The notes: generated by a model from the sequence alone, not told the origin. A stretch of 64,000 bases of DNA from Secundilactobacillus folii (GCF_009720675.1 NZ_WNJO01000002.1:124001-188000), one strand, 5' to 3'. Counted from the first letter of the stretch, positions 1-8,342 are shown. Numbers and translations are program-made.

Positions 1-2
1 CT

Positions 3-269
3 GATTACGTTGACCCTAACTTAGAAGACCGGATCAAAGCAGCGGTTGCTCATTTTGATGAGGTTCACCGGATCCTGGAATTTCGCAGTCGGTATAACGG
101 GGATGTCCTGATCGTTGAAATGCTGATTATGGTGGATGCCAATATGAATGTGATGGCACTGTATGAACTGACCGAAAAAATTGAGAAACAATTAGAAAAA
201 CAGTTTCAAATCTTCGATGTTACGACGCAAGCAGTACCTGATCCGGGGGATATCCTAGATGAATCATGA
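3..269 (+). CDS. Cation diffusion facilitator family transporter, C-terminal part
   Basis: This is the 3' end of a gene that begins before the window. The visible 88 residues run from DYVDPNLEDRI to a TGA stop and fit the cytoplasmic dimerisation domain of cation diffusion facilitators (ZT_dimer). That domain is an alpha/beta fold with the strand IVEMLIMVDANM, followed by a helix (LYELTEKIEKQLEKQF) and a final strand (IFDVTTQAVP). Members export divalent metals such as Zn, Fe or Mn by proton antiport. The membrane part is outside the window, so the metal cannot be judged. A small ORF overlaps the stop, and a strong terminator follows at 474-527. Confidence 0.72.
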   Translation, partial: DYVDPNLEDRIKAAVAHFDEVHRILEFRSRYNGDVLIVEMLIMVDANMNVMALYELTEKIEKQLEKQFQIFDVTTQAVPDPGDILDES

Positions 270-378
270 ATGGAAAATCCGTTTGATGCAGTTTAAAAAC
301 ATACGGAAAGTTTGCCACTATTACGGTATTTTTAAAATAGCTAGAAAGCTGATTAATTCAGCTTATTACAGGGATTAA
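259..378 (+). CDS. Possible small protein, 39 aa, overlapping the CDF gene
   Basis: An ATG lies 10 bases before the end of the CDF gene and opens a 39-codon frame (MNHEWKIRLMQFKNIRK...). The peptide is basic, rich in Lys, Arg, Ile and Tyr, and has no clear membrane helix. The 11-bp overlap suggests translational coupling, and the purine-rich GGGGGATATCC upstream could serve as a weak ribosome site. No family is recognised. It may be real or a chance frame before the terminator. Confidence 0.3.
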   Translation: MNHEWKIRLMQFKNIRKVCHYYGIFKIARKLINSAYYRD

Positions 379-473
379 ATCGAATCTTCTTACAGGATAC
401 TCGCATGAATCATTGCCCATTAAATAACGATATGTTATTCTCAACTTGGGTAATTCCTCTGCCGCCGGGCAGC

Positions 474-527
474 ACACCGCAAGCACATCCAGCAAAACTT
501 GATCTGGGTGCAGTTGCGGTGTTTTTC
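474..527 (+). terminator. Rho-independent terminator after the CDF gene
   Basis: ACACCGCAA pairs with TTGCGGTGT, with further pairing inside the loop (CCAG/CTGG, GCAC/GTGC). The run TTTTTCT follows. It ends the transcript entering from the left and isolates the downstream GTPase gene. Confidence 0.8.
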
Positions 528-640
528 TGTCATGGGGAGCAACAATTTCTTGTTTCTACCTCAAAGAGTTGACCGGTTGATTAATATCTTTAAAATGAAA
601 TAATAGTCTTATTGAATTTTTTTGTAAGGGAGGTTAGCTC

Positions 641-2569
641 ATGAAACGTATCGTAACTGGAATCATCGCCCACGTGGATGCAGGCAAGACGACTTTATCA
701 GAGGGCTTGCTCTACCAGGCGGGTGCGCTTCGGCAATTGGGGCGAGTCGATAACGGTGATGCGTTTTTAGACCCGGACGCGTTGGAGAAAAAGCGTGGTA
801 TCACGATCTTTTCGCATGAAGCGCAATTTGACTACCAGCAACTGCATGTGACCCTGCTGGACACTCCCGGACACGCGGATTTTGGTGCCCAGATGGAGCA
901 AGTTTTAAACGTTCTCGACTACGCTATCCTGGTGATTTCAGCTACCGATGGCGTCCAGGGTTATACGCGAACACTGTGGCGGTTGTTAGACCGGTATCAA
1001 ATCCCAACGTTTATTTTTGTGAATAAAATGGATGCTCCAGGGGTTGATCAAGTGGCTTTAATGACACAGATCCAGTCTGAGTTGTCAGCTGGTGCACTGC
1101 CATTTGCTGGGGAGATTAGCGATCAGTATGATGACCTGGCGTTGCAAGACGATACTGTGCTGGAGGATTATATGAGTTCTGGTACCCTGAGTCAGGATAC
1201 CATCCGGCAGATGATCAGCAAACGAGCTGTATTTCCAACCTACTTTGGAGCGGCCCTGAAACTAAATGGGGTTGAGACGTTAATGGCCGGCCTTCAAACG
1301 TGGACGGTTGAACGGGCAGCGCAACCTGATTTTGGAGCGCGAGTCTTCAAAGTTTCCCATGATGAAAAAGGGGAACGACTGACGTGGGTCCGAGTTTTAG
1401 GGGGTGCGCTTCATCCCCGAGATGAGGTGCTACCCGACCAGAAGCTAAATGAATTAAGGGTGTATAACGGGGTTAAATACACGGTGAAATCCTCAGTAAC
1501 TGCTGGTGAAGTCTGTGCAATTACTGGGCTGACGGGAACCCGACCTGGTCAAGGCCTTGGCGTGCTGAAAGATAGTTCTGCACCGCTTCTCCAACCCGTT
1601 TTGAACTATCAAGTCGATCCTCGAGGAAACGATTTACACGCCTGTCTCACAGCTCTTCAGCAATTGGAAGATGAAGATCCCCAGCTGCACGTTACATGGT
1701 CCAATGAACTGCGGGAGATTCGGGTGCAATTGATGGGTGCCATGCAGCTGGAAGTGCTTCAGCAAATGCTTCACAATCAATTTCACTTAGACGTTGGTTT
1801 TGATACCGGCAGTATCCTTTACAAGGAGACGATTACTGCGCCGGTGGAGGGTGTCGGCCATTTTGAGCCGCTCAGACATTATGCCGAAGTGCATCTGCTC
1901 ATGACACCGCTTAGCCCTGGCAGCGGCATTACATTTGATGATAACTGTTCGCTGGAAGTGCTGAATAAAAGCTGGCAGCACGCAGTCTTGACTAATTTGG
2001 CTGCCAAGGAACACGTCGGGGTTTTAATTGGTGCGCCCATCACCGATATGCAGATCACGTTGATCGGTGGTCGTGGCAGCATCGTGCATACTGTGGGCGG
2101 TGATTTTCGAGAAGCTACCTGGCGGGCAGTGCGTCAAGGCCTAATGATGGCAAGACAAGCGGGTCATGCTGAACTGCTTGAACCGTGGTATCAATTTTCG
2201 TTAACGGTGACGCAGGACCAAGTGGGACGGGCGATGACGGATATTCAGCGCATGCATGGTGAATTTAACATCCCTGAAGATTCGGGTGGTGCCGTTGTGA
2301 CCATCTCTGGTACGGCGCCAGTCTCTGAAATGCAGGGTTATGCGCAGGATGTCAACGCCTATACGCATGGTCAAGGCGAGTTAGAATGCGTCGTTGACGG
2401 TTACCGGCCATGTCATAATGCGGATGAAGTAATTGCGGCTACTGAATATGAACCGACTGCTGACCTGGACAATACGCCTGATTCCGTATTCTGTGCCCAC
2501 GGCGCCGGTTATCCGGTCAAGTGGGATCAGTTGCCCGTTATGGCCCACTATCCGTACGCTACGCAGTGA
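641..2569 (+). CDS. Tet(M)/Tet(W)-family ribosomal protection-like GTPase
   Basis: This 642-residue translational GTPase belongs to the EF-G-like ribosomal protection family. Members bind the ribosomal A-site region and can dislodge tetracycline. Visible motifs are the P loop AHVDAGKTT at 10-18, switch II DTPGH near 74-78, and NKMD near 128-131. EF-G-like domains II to V follow and the length equals that of Tet(M) (about 639). The ATG has a strong GGGAGG site 8 bases upstream. Likely promoter elements are TTGATT and TAATAG about 50 bases before the ATG. No conjugative or recombinase genes flank it, so it looks like a resident chromosomal homologue. Whether it gives resistance cannot be told from sequence. 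Confidence 0.85.
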   Translation: MKRIVTGIIAHVDAGKTTLSEGLLYQAGALRQLGRVDNGDAFLDPDALEKKRGITIFSHEAQFDYQQLHVTLLDTPGHADFGAQMEQVLNVLDYAILVISATDGVQGYTRTLWRLLDRYQIPTFIFVNKMDAPGVDQVALMTQIQSELSAGALPFAGEISDQYDDLALQDDTVLEDYMSSGTLSQDTIRQMISKRAVFPTYFGAALKLNGVETLMAGLQTWTVERAAQPDFGARVFKVSHDEKGERLTWVRVLGGALHPRDEVLPDQKLNELRVYNGVKYTVKSSVTAGEVCAITGLTGTRPGQGLGVLKDSSAPLLQPVLNYQVDPRGNDLHACLTALQQLEDEDPQLHVTWSNELREIRVQLMGAMQLEVLQQMLHNQFHLDVGFDTGSILYKETITAPVEGVGHFEPLRHYAEVHLLMTPLSPGSGITFDDNCSLEVLNKSWQHAVLTNLAAKEHVGVLIGAPITDMQITLIGGRGSIVHTVGGDFREATWRAVRQGLMMARQAGHAELLEPWYQFSLTVTQDQVGRAMTDIQRMHGEFNIPEDSGGAVVTISGTAPVSEMQGYAQDVNAYTHGQGELECVVDGYRPCHNADEVIAATEYEPTADLDNTPDSVFCAHGAGYPVKWDQLPVMAHYPYATQ

Positions 2570-2692
2570 TTTTTTAAAATTATCAGCAATAAAAAAGATT
2601 TAAAAAGTTAGATAAGTGTTCGGCTAAATTGTTTAATGATTGTCAGGTGGGCGTCTATATCTAGTATAATTATCAGGCGATAACACAATATA

Positions 2693-2708
2693 TAGTTGAC
2701 TTCAACTA
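2693..2708. promoter_or_regulatory. Palindromic operator candidate upstream of pnuC
   Basis: TAGTTGA and TCAACTA form a perfect inverted repeat separated by CT. It lies about 145 bases before the preferred pnuC start, in the probable promoter zone (TATAAT-like box at 2664-2670). The protein that binds it is unknown. An NAD-biosynthesis repressor would be a natural candidate. Confidence 0.4.
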
Positions 2709-2724
2709 AAAATCACCATATATT

Positions 2725-2821
2725 GGATACTGTTGTCGTTTCACATCTGCGATATTTCCGCGCGGTATCCATTTTGTGAAATGAATTATTGTCACCGCTG
2801 TTTTGCAAAACAGTTTGGTGA
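2725..2821 (+). promoter_or_regulatory. Structured 5' leader of pnuC, possible riboswitch
   Basis: Three elements are visible. GGATAC (2725-2730) pairs with GTATCC (2765-2770). TTTCACA (2739-2745), inside that loop, can pair with TGTGAAA (2775-2781) outside it, which would make an H-type pseudoknot. Next, TCACC (2792-2796) pairs with GGTGA (2817-2821) around the perfect inner hairpin CTGTTTTGCAAAACAG (2798-2813). The last hairpin sits just before the GGAGG site at 2839-2843. PnuC genes in some Lactobacillales carry NAD-type riboswitches. I cannot match this leader to a known class. Confidence 0.4.
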
Positions 2822-2851
2822 ATGAACACATATTTACTGGAGGCGCTCGGT

Positions 2852-3625
2852 TTGAAGGAAAAGTTTCAAGGCAATTATTTACAGTGGATCATGAGTGAGT
2901 TAAAGGGGTGGCAGACAATCGTTTGGGCCATCTTTGCATTTGGTTTTGGATTTCAGACCAATATCTGGTTGTCATCACCAATTACACTGCTGACGACGAT
3001 CACTTATGTAGCGACTTTAGTGGGGTTGCTTTGCACTTGCGCAATGGCAGCTGGGAAAGCCATCAACGGTTTACTTGGGTTCATCTCAGCATTTGGTTTC
3101 ATCTACGTTAACTGGACTGCGGGTCACTACGCTAGTGTTTTGGATCAATTGATTTTCGTGGTGTTGATTGACGCGCCACTGATGTTTACTTGGAAGACTT
3201 GGGGTCAACGATTCCAGGCCAAGGTCAAGTCACTGAACGGCAAGGGTTACGTGGTATCAATTATTGGGATGCTGATCGCTTGGGCCATTCTTTACCCGAT
3301 TTACGTCGAACTCGGGGATTCCAACCCGGTTTGGGATTCATTGGTTCTGGCCATTGGTGCGACAGCATCGTTGCTGTGCACGCTTCACTTTGCGCAACAG
3401 GCTGATTTCTGGTTTGGTGAAGACCTGTTTAACATCGTGCTGTGGTTTACCGCATTGCAGGGTGGCTATTCTCAGGCGGCCTTAGCCATGCTGGTCAGCA
3501 CGTTGATGTACTTCTCGACTGCGGTATACTCACGGTTCTTCAGTCCATGGCATGAAGCTCGCGTAGTTATCAAGGCTAAGCGGCAAACGAACACGAATTT
3601 GAAAACTAATGAAATTAATGGTTAG
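2852..3625 (+). CDS. pnuC: PnuC-family nicotinamide riboside/vitamin transporter
   Basis: This integral membrane protein of about 257 residues has seven or eight hydrophobic segments and Trp-rich motifs typical of PnuC (NWTAGHY, WKTWGQ, ADFWFGEDLFNIVLWFTALQGG). PnuC proteins take up nicotinamide riboside by facilitated diffusion for NAD salvage. Relatives move riboflavin or thiamine. I prefer the TTG at 2852 because GGAGG lies 8 bases before it. The in-frame ATG at 2822 has no ribosome site and follows a hairpin directly. The gene stands alone between a structured leader and a terminator at 3631-3673. The substrate is inferred from the family. Confidence 0.85.
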   Translation: MKEKFQGNYLQWIMSELKGWQTIVWAIFAFGFGFQTNIWLSSPITLLTTITYVATLVGLLCTCAMAAGKAINGLLGFISAFGFIYVNWTAGHYASVLDQLIFVVLIDAPLMFTWKTWGQRFQAKVKSLNGKGYVVSIIGMLIAWAILYPIYVELGDSNPVWDSLVLAIGATASLLCTLHFAQQADFWFGEDLFNIVLWFTALQGGYSQAALAMLVSTLMYFSTAVYSRFFSPWHEARVVIKAKRQTNTNLKTNEING

Positions 3626-3630
3626 TTAAT

Positions 3631-3673
3631 AAAATGCACTTTTGGGGCTTTGAGCTCCAGAAGTGCATTTTTA
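3631..3673 (+). terminator. Terminator of pnuC
   Basis: AAAATGCACTTTTGGGG pairs imperfectly with CTCCAGAAGTGCATTTTT. A T-rich tail follows on the plus strand. Confidence 0.8.
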
Positions 3674-3674
3674 T

Positions 3675-3852
3675 ATGATCAATGTGTTTCAGGCCAATGG
3701 TATATGGACCAAATCCTTGGTTAACAAGTTCGATGCGGGTGAGTTTAATCTTCTAAGGTATAACGAGATCCTTTTCTTCCCATCAAAAACTCCTCCTAAA
3801 TAGGCAAGCTTTAATTATTTGCTGGTCTACTTTAGGGGGAGTTTAGCCCACA
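3675..3852 (-). mobile_element. Remnant of an IS3-family (IS150-like) element, start of orfA
   Basis: Read on the minus strand, the segment begins at 3852 with TGTGGGCTAAACTCCCCC, which resembles an IS3-type terminal repeat starting with TG. An AGGAGG site and an ATG at 3783 follow. The reading frame gives MGRKGSRYTLEE and then, after a one-base shift near 3745, KLTRIELVNQGFGPYTIGL. This resembles the start of an IS150-group OrfA with its helix-turn-helix. The fragment stops at the pnuC terminator, and no orfB is present. It is a dead relic. Confidence 0.6.
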
Positions 3853-3925
3853 GCCTCTTGGCGGTTTCAAAGCTAGATTGGTGCTTTTTATTTCATTGAA
3901 ACGACAATGCGGGTGCCAACTTGAT

Positions 3926-4477
3926 TTAATTAAATAGGCTGAGTAAGCGATCAATGTTAGCCTCAAATTGGCGTTGCTGCTGTTCAGTGTTGCGTCGAAC
4001 CGACATCAATCCCAAATGACCGATAATAAATTCAATTAATAGTTCAGCATTAGCAGCTGCCTGTTGCGGATCAGAAGTTAAAGATTGAATTATTGGCGTA
4101 AAAAGGGAGCGTAAACCGGCCAACGCATCTTGAACGTGGGAGTCCTGACCATAAGTCGCGATCCCAGATACCATGTCACTAAAGGGAATCCCTGATTGAG
4201 TGAACTGGATAAAATCCACTGACAACTGGTGCAGCGCTTCTTTACCAGAGTGTGGTAACTCCAGTTGGGAGAGGGCAGTCGTTAATTTTTCAATATATAA
4301 GGCGAGGGTGCCACCTCTAACATCGGCAAGATTGTTGAGGTAACGATACATTGATTGGGGCTGGATGCCCACTTCTCGTGCTAGACCATTATAGGTAACT
4401 TTGTTTAAGCCGGACTTACTGGCGATTTTTAGCGCCTGTTCTAAAATAATTTCACGGGATAGTTGACCACGTTTCAT
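3926..4477 (-). CDS. TetR/AcrR-family repressor
   Basis: This regulator has 183 residues. An N-terminal helix-turn-helix (about 5-50: LSREIILEQALKIASKSGLNKVTYNGLAREVGIQPQSMYRY, shown here in part) is followed by a TetR_C-like ligand domain. I use the ATG at 4477, which has AAAGGA about 8 bases upstream. A longer start at 4507 would lie inside an operator. It is transcribed away from the alpha/beta hydrolase at 4597, and two perfect inverted repeats sit between the two genes. It very probably represses both genes and is released by a small ligand. Confidence 0.85.
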   Translation of the reverse strand: MKRGQLSREIILEQALKIASKSGLNKVTYNGLAREVGIQPQSMYRYLNNLADVRGGTLALYIEKLTTALSQLELPHSGKEALHQLSVDFIQFTQSGIPFSDMVSGIATYGQDSHVQDALAGLRSLFTPIIQSLTSDPQQAAANAELLIEFIIGHLGLMSVRRNTEQQQRQFEANIDRLLSLFN

Positions 4478-4494
4478 GAAAAGGTTCCTTTCTC

Positions 4495-4523
4495 TTGACA
4501 AACTCATGATATGAGTTTAATAT
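4495..4523 (+). promoter_or_regulatory. Promoter of the alpha/beta hydrolase gene, with an operator in its spacer
   Basis: TTGACA (4495-4500) and TAATAT (4518-4523) are separated by exactly 17 bases. The TetR operator at 4502-4516 fills the spacer, so a bound repressor would block RNA polymerase. Confidence 0.8.
4502..4516. promoter_or_regulatory. TetR operator O1
   Basis: A perfect inverted repeat, ACTCAT-GAT-ATGAGT. The same half-sites with the same 3-base spacer recur in O2, 34 bases away. Confidence 0.8.
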
Positions 4524-4535
4524 ACAACCATGTTA

Positions 4536-4550
4536 ACTCATACCATGAGT
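4536..4550. promoter_or_regulatory. TetR operator O2
   Basis: A perfect inverted repeat, ACTCAT-ACC-ATGAGT. It lies just downstream of the hydrolase -10 box and upstream of the repressor gene on the other strand. Confidence 0.8.
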
Positions 4551-4596
4551 CTATACTTTTGAAACCAACATCACAACTAAAAGGAAGTCTTTAATC

Positions 4597-5436
4597 ATGT
4601 CTAAACTAACTCGAAACGGCGCCATCTTAGATTATCAAGTTACTGGTGAGGGTCCTGTTTTGATCCTAATTCCCGGTGCAAATGGGACTGGGAATATTTT
4701 TCAACAAGCGGTTCAATTCTTGAAGCATAAGTTCACAGTAGTCACGTTTGATCGCCGCGGTTATGGCCAAAGTAAATTAACTGAGCCTCTGCCAGATGAA
4801 GTGACAGACACGAATAGTCGCTACCGGCTCAAAACCGATGCCGGCGACGTGGCAGCCTTGGCAAAATTAGTCAGCCCGAATGCCCGCGTTGATATTATGG
4901 GCACTAGCTCAGGCGCCATTGTTGCCATGGAAACGTTGCAAGATCATCCTGAAATCGTGAATCAAATTACCTTTCATGAGCCGCCAATCAACAGTTTCAT
5001 GCCGAGTGCTAAGAAGGATCAAGCAGATAATGAAAAAATCGTGGAGACTGCATTTAACAAAAGTATTGTAGCGGGTATGCAATTGTTCGGCCAAATTATG
5101 AATATCAGCCCACTTGATGCCAAGGCAATGAACAGTCGACCAGCGGTAGTCAATAGCGATAGTGATGATCCCGCGGTTGCCGGTACTAAGCACTGGTTCA
5201 AATATGAGGTGCGACAGTACACTAGTAGCCCAATGGATATTGAGGGCTTTAAGAAGTCTCGTGACCGAATTCATTTATTAAACGGGACGGATTCCGTCGG
5301 TTCGTACCCGCAAAAAGTTAACCAGTTCCTAGCAAATTATCTGCAGCTGCCAATTTACGATATTCCTGGTGGTCATCTTGGCTATGCTCAAAAACCAGAG
5401 GGCTTTGCAACGACGCTAGAGGCGATTTTACTTTAA
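4597..5436 (+). CDS. Alpha/beta-fold hydrolase
   Basis: This 279-residue serine hydrolase has an alpha/beta fold. The oxyanion-side motif IPGANGTG lies near 27-34, and FDRRGYGQS is at about 52-60. The nucleophile elbow is MGTSSGA (Ser near 105), and a C-terminal GGHLGYA supplies the catalytic His. Such enzymes cleave esters, lactones or similar bonds, and the substrate is unknown here. The ATG has AAAAGGAAG upstream. The gene is divergent from its TetR regulator and preceded by the operator-controlled promoter at 4495-4523, so it is probably induced by a substrate or toxic ester. Confidence 0.85.
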   Translation: MSKLTRNGAILDYQVTGEGPVLILIPGANGTGNIFQQAVQFLKHKFTVVTFDRRGYGQSKLTEPLPDEVTDTNSRYRLKTDAGDVAALAKLVSPNARVDIMGTSSGAIVAMETLQDHPEIVNQITFHEPPINSFMPSAKKDQADNEKIVETAFNKSIVAGMQLFGQIMNISPLDAKAMNSRPAVVNSDSDDPAVAGTKHWFKYEVRQYTSSPMDIEGFKKSRDRIHLLNGTDSVGSYPQKVNQFLANYLQLPIYDIPGGHLGYAQKPEGFATTLEAILL

Positions 5437-5505
5437 ACGATGGGGCAACGGTGACCGAGAGTCGGTGATGGTGATGACTATCTTCTAATTATCACTTGTG
5501 ATGCA

Positions 5506-5521
5506 TGTTTCACGTGGAACA
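5506..5521. other. parS site (ParB/Spo0J-type centromere)
   Basis: TGTTTCACGTGGAACA is the exact reverse complement of a canonical Bacillus-type parS form, TGTTCCACGTGAAACA. ParB binds such sites near the replication origin to organise segregation. Confidence 0.75.
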
Positions 5522-5604
5522 CGAATAGCAGCCGATGGGTTTGAGGATGTGCGTTACCTTCTCGGATGTTGATTAAAAGACTAAGCGTTGCTGTGACAAA
5601 ACTT

Positions 5605-5790
5605 TAATTGTTAAAAGTATGACTAGTTACTTCACTCCAAAATTAATCTTAATTTTCAAACCGCTCAAGACTGTTATCTGGCATAAACGAGTATCATAGC
5701 TAAGATATTAGCCAGGTCAACAAATAGCGCCGTGGATTCCTAGTATTGGGATCCACGGCGCTATTTACCTAAATTTTGGGACCTTACCAG
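5605..5790. repeat. Dispersed intergenic hairpin repeat, copy 1
   Basis: The core is a long hairpin at 5722-5766 (AAATAGCGCCGTGGATTCC paired with its near-perfect complement). The left flank, including TTAATTTTCAA and CTCAAGACTG-TATCT, matches the reverse complement of the right flank of copy 2 (23850-23970). The element therefore extends well beyond a terminator and lies inverted relative to copies 2 and 3. Confidence 0.65.
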
Positions 5791-5895
5791 GTCTTGGCGC
5801 ACTTTTTTTCGTCTTCATATTTAACGGGTTATCCCGCCCAAAATATTTCGATAAATCTCCAAACTATGACCAGCTATAATTATTTCATAATTAAT

Positions 5896-5918
5896 AATAG
5901 TTGACGGTTGTAAAATAT
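5896..5918. promoter_or_regulatory. Shared 23-bp box upstream of the ABC exporter operon
   Basis: AATAGTTGAC-GGTTGTAAAATAT agrees at 20 of 23 positions with 11662-11684, which lies in the divergent promoter region of the marR gene at 11127-11597. The match suggests that the MarR protein controls both transcription units. TTGACG inside the box could be a -35 element. Confidence 0.55.
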
Positions 5919-5980
5919 TTGCTGATGATTTATCCTGGAAAAGAGATTTTACCATGTCACTATGTAAAGAAGGGGATTAG

Positions 5981-8317
5981 ATGCTGCAGTTAAAACACAT
6001 CAGCAAATCTTACACCGTTGGCGACACTGTTACCAAAGCTCAAAACGATGTTAGCGTTGCGTTTCGACAAAAAGAATTCGTTGCGATTCTTGGCCCTAGT
6101 GGGTCCGGAAAAACCACCATGCTTAACATCATTGGCGGGCTAGATCGATACGATTCCGGTGACTTATTAATTAAGGGCAAATCAACTAAAAACTTTAAGG
6201 ACTCAGACTGGGATGCTTACCGCAATAACTCAGTGGGATTTATTTTTCAATCGTATAATCTGATTACCCATCTATCGATTCTGGAAAACGTTGAGATGGG
6301 CATGACGTTGAGTGGTGTTTCAACCAGTGTTAAGCGTCAGAAGGCTACCGATGCTTTGATCCGCGTTGGTCTAAAGGATCAGATTCATAAACAGCCCAAC
6401 CAACTTTCGGGTGGTCAGATGCAACGGGTGGCGATTGCCAGAGCGATTGCGAACGATCCTGAAATTCTGCTGGCTGATGAGCCAACTGGGGCTCTAGATT
6501 CCGAAACAAGTCTGGAAATTATGGATCTGATTCGTGACCTCAGTCATGACCGATTGGTAATTATGGTCACGCATAATCCTGATCTAGCGAAGCAGTACGC
6601 TGATCGTATCATTAGGTTTGCGGATGGGCAGATACAGGCCGATTCTGCGCCGTATGAAGAACAGCAAACAGATGCTGATTTTTCGTTGACTAAAACCAAA
6701 ATGAGCTATTGGACGGCGCTTAAGCTGTCATTTACTAACATTAAGACTAAAAAGGGGCGGACGTTTTTAACGATTTTTGCTTCTAGTATTGGCATCATCG
6801 GTGTGGCTGTCGTTTTAGCTCTTTCAAATGGCTTTCAAAAACAAGTCAACCAGACCCAGAGTGAGACGCTGTCGACGATGCCGGTTACGGTAGCACCAGT
6901 CAACACTGATACGAATGCGATTCGCTCGAACGAGAACGCTTCTAGCGATGCTAAAGGTCACCAGGTTCGGGCTGAAAAGAGTAACTTGGAGCGGGCTCAA
7001 CATACTAATAAACTGAATCAGAACTACTTGAATTATTTAAAAAAGATGCCCAAAAAAGATGCCAGCAACATTGCCATTAGTTACGGAACTGGCATGAATT
7101 TGATCCGAAAAGTCAACGGTAAGTACCAGCAGGTGACCTTTTCTAACGCGGATCCCAACAATGCGGCTAGTTCGGCGGGCTTAATGTTCAGCGGTGGTAG
7201 CAGTAGCAATACGGCCAGTGGTGTTTATCCGGTAAACCGCGATGGGAAACAATCCTTCCTAAGGACCTATTATCGGCTCTTGGATGGTAAATACCCGACA
7301 AAAGCTACCGATATTGTACTGGTAGCTGATAAACATAACGCCATCAATATTAATGGTCTGCGAAACCTTGGCGTCAACGTAAAAGATGGCCAAACCTTAA
7401 AGTATCAAGATTTGGTTGGTATGAAGATTAAAATGGTGGCAAATGACGATTACTATCGGAAATTACCAACGGGCAGTTTCTTACCAGCACGAGATTATAG
7501 TGCGATGGCTAATAAATCAGCTACCCGAACTTTAACGGTCAGCGGAATTATTCGGGTAAAATCCAATAATTCAGATGGTATCTTGCCAAGCGGTGTCGCT
7601 TACAGTGCTAATTTGACGCAAACGGCACTGTCAATGAATCGTAATTCAAAAATTGCTAAGGCCCAAAAAGGTCAGCGAAGAAACGTGACGACTGGACAAA
7701 GTATGAACGGTGCCACTCGTAGTGCGATGTTAACGAGTCTGGGTGCTTCAACGACACCGACAAACATTCAAATTTATCCCACAAGCTTTAAAAAGAAGGA
7801 CCAGGTTTTAGCGTATTTAAAAGCGTATAACAAAGGAAAGCCGAAGTCTGATCAAGTCCGCTACACTGACTTAGCTAGCACCATTTCGGCGATGACCGGT
7901 GGCGTGATGGATGCCATTACCGATGTTTTAGTGGCGTTGGCGGGGATCTCTTTGATCACTTCAATGATCATGATTGCCATTATCACGTATACCAGCGTGT
8001 TGGAGAGAACTAAGGAAATTGGGGTCTTAAAGGCCTTGGGTGCACGTAAAAAAGACATCACCCGAGTCTTTGATGCGGAGACGTTTATTCTCGGCTTTGG
8101 TGCTGGGATCTTTGGTATTCTCATTGCCTATCTCCTGACGTTCCCAATCAATTCGCTGTTGCTCAACATTACTGGGCTGTCAGGAGTGGCGGTCTTGAAC
8201 CCGATCCAAGCGGTGGTATTGATTATTATCTCCACTATTTTGACGTTGATGGGCGGACATATTCCAGCCCGAATGGCGGCTAAGAAAGACGCAGCGATTG
8301 CTTTAAGAGCGGAATGA
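5981..8317 (+). CDS. ABC transporter, fused ATPase and FtsX-like permease (MacB type)
   Basis: This protein has 778 residues. The N-terminal ATPase (about 1-222) has Walker A GPSGSGKTT, signature LSGGQMQRVA and Walker B ILLADEPTGALD. A permease follows, with one membrane segment near 260-282, a long extracytoplasmic region (about 285-640) and three C-terminal membrane segments (about 648-672, 700-725, 743-766). This is the mechanotransmission architecture of MacB/LolCDE/BceAB relatives, which export peptides, lipids or drugs. The SnoaL-like gene starts 26 bases downstream and the decarboxylase-like gene follows, so this is probably the first gene of an operon. The 23-bp MarR-type box precedes it. 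Confidence 0.88.
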   Translation: MLQLKHISKSYTVGDTVTKAQNDVSVAFRQKEFVAILGPSGSGKTTMLNIIGGLDRYDSGDLLIKGKSTKNFKDSDWDAYRNNSVGFIFQSYNLITHLSILENVEMGMTLSGVSTSVKRQKATDALIRVGLKDQIHKQPNQLSGGQMQRVAIARAIANDPEILLADEPTGALDSETSLEIMDLIRDLSHDRLVIMVTHNPDLAKQYADRIIRFADGQIQADSAPYEEQQTDADFSLTKTKMSYWTALKLSFTNIKTKKGRTFLTIFASSIGIIGVAVVLALSNGFQKQVNQTQSETLSTMPVTVAPVNTDTNAIRSNENASSDAKGHQVRAEKSNLERAQHTNKLNQNYLNYLKKMPKKDASNIAISYGTGMNLIRKVNGKYQQVTFSNADPNNAASSAGLMFSGGSSSNTASGVYPVNRDGKQSFLRTYYRLLDGKYPTKATDIVLVADKHNAININGLRNLGVNVKDGQTLKYQDLVGMKIKMVANDDYYRKLPTGSFLPARDYSAMANKSATRTLTVSGIIRVKSNNSDGILPSGVAYSANLTQTALSMNRNSKIAKAQKGQRRNVTTGQSMNGATRSAMLTSLGASTTPTNIQIYPTSFKKKDQVLAYLKAYNKGKPKSDQVRYTDLASTISAMTGGVMDAITDVLVALAGISLITSMIMIAIITYTSVLERTKEIGVLKALGARKKDITRVFDAETFILGFGAGIFGILIAYLLTFPINSLLLNITGLSGVAVLNPIQAVVLIIISTILTLMGGHIPARMAAKKDAAIALRAE

Positions 8318-8342
8318 TGAGAGTTGAAAGGAAGCATTTAGA

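Larger units (their letters stand above)
5437..5980. other. Intergenic stretch with parS, hairpin repeat and MarR-type box
   Basis: This 544-base gap has no credible gene. It holds a perfect parS 16-mer (5506-5521), copy 1 of the dispersed hairpin repeat (about 5605-5790) and the 23-bp box at 5896-5918 before the ABC gene. Confidence 0.7.

Noticed and set aside
2693-2821. TPP riboswitch on pnuC
   Set aside because: The conserved CTGAGA and related TPP core bases are missing.
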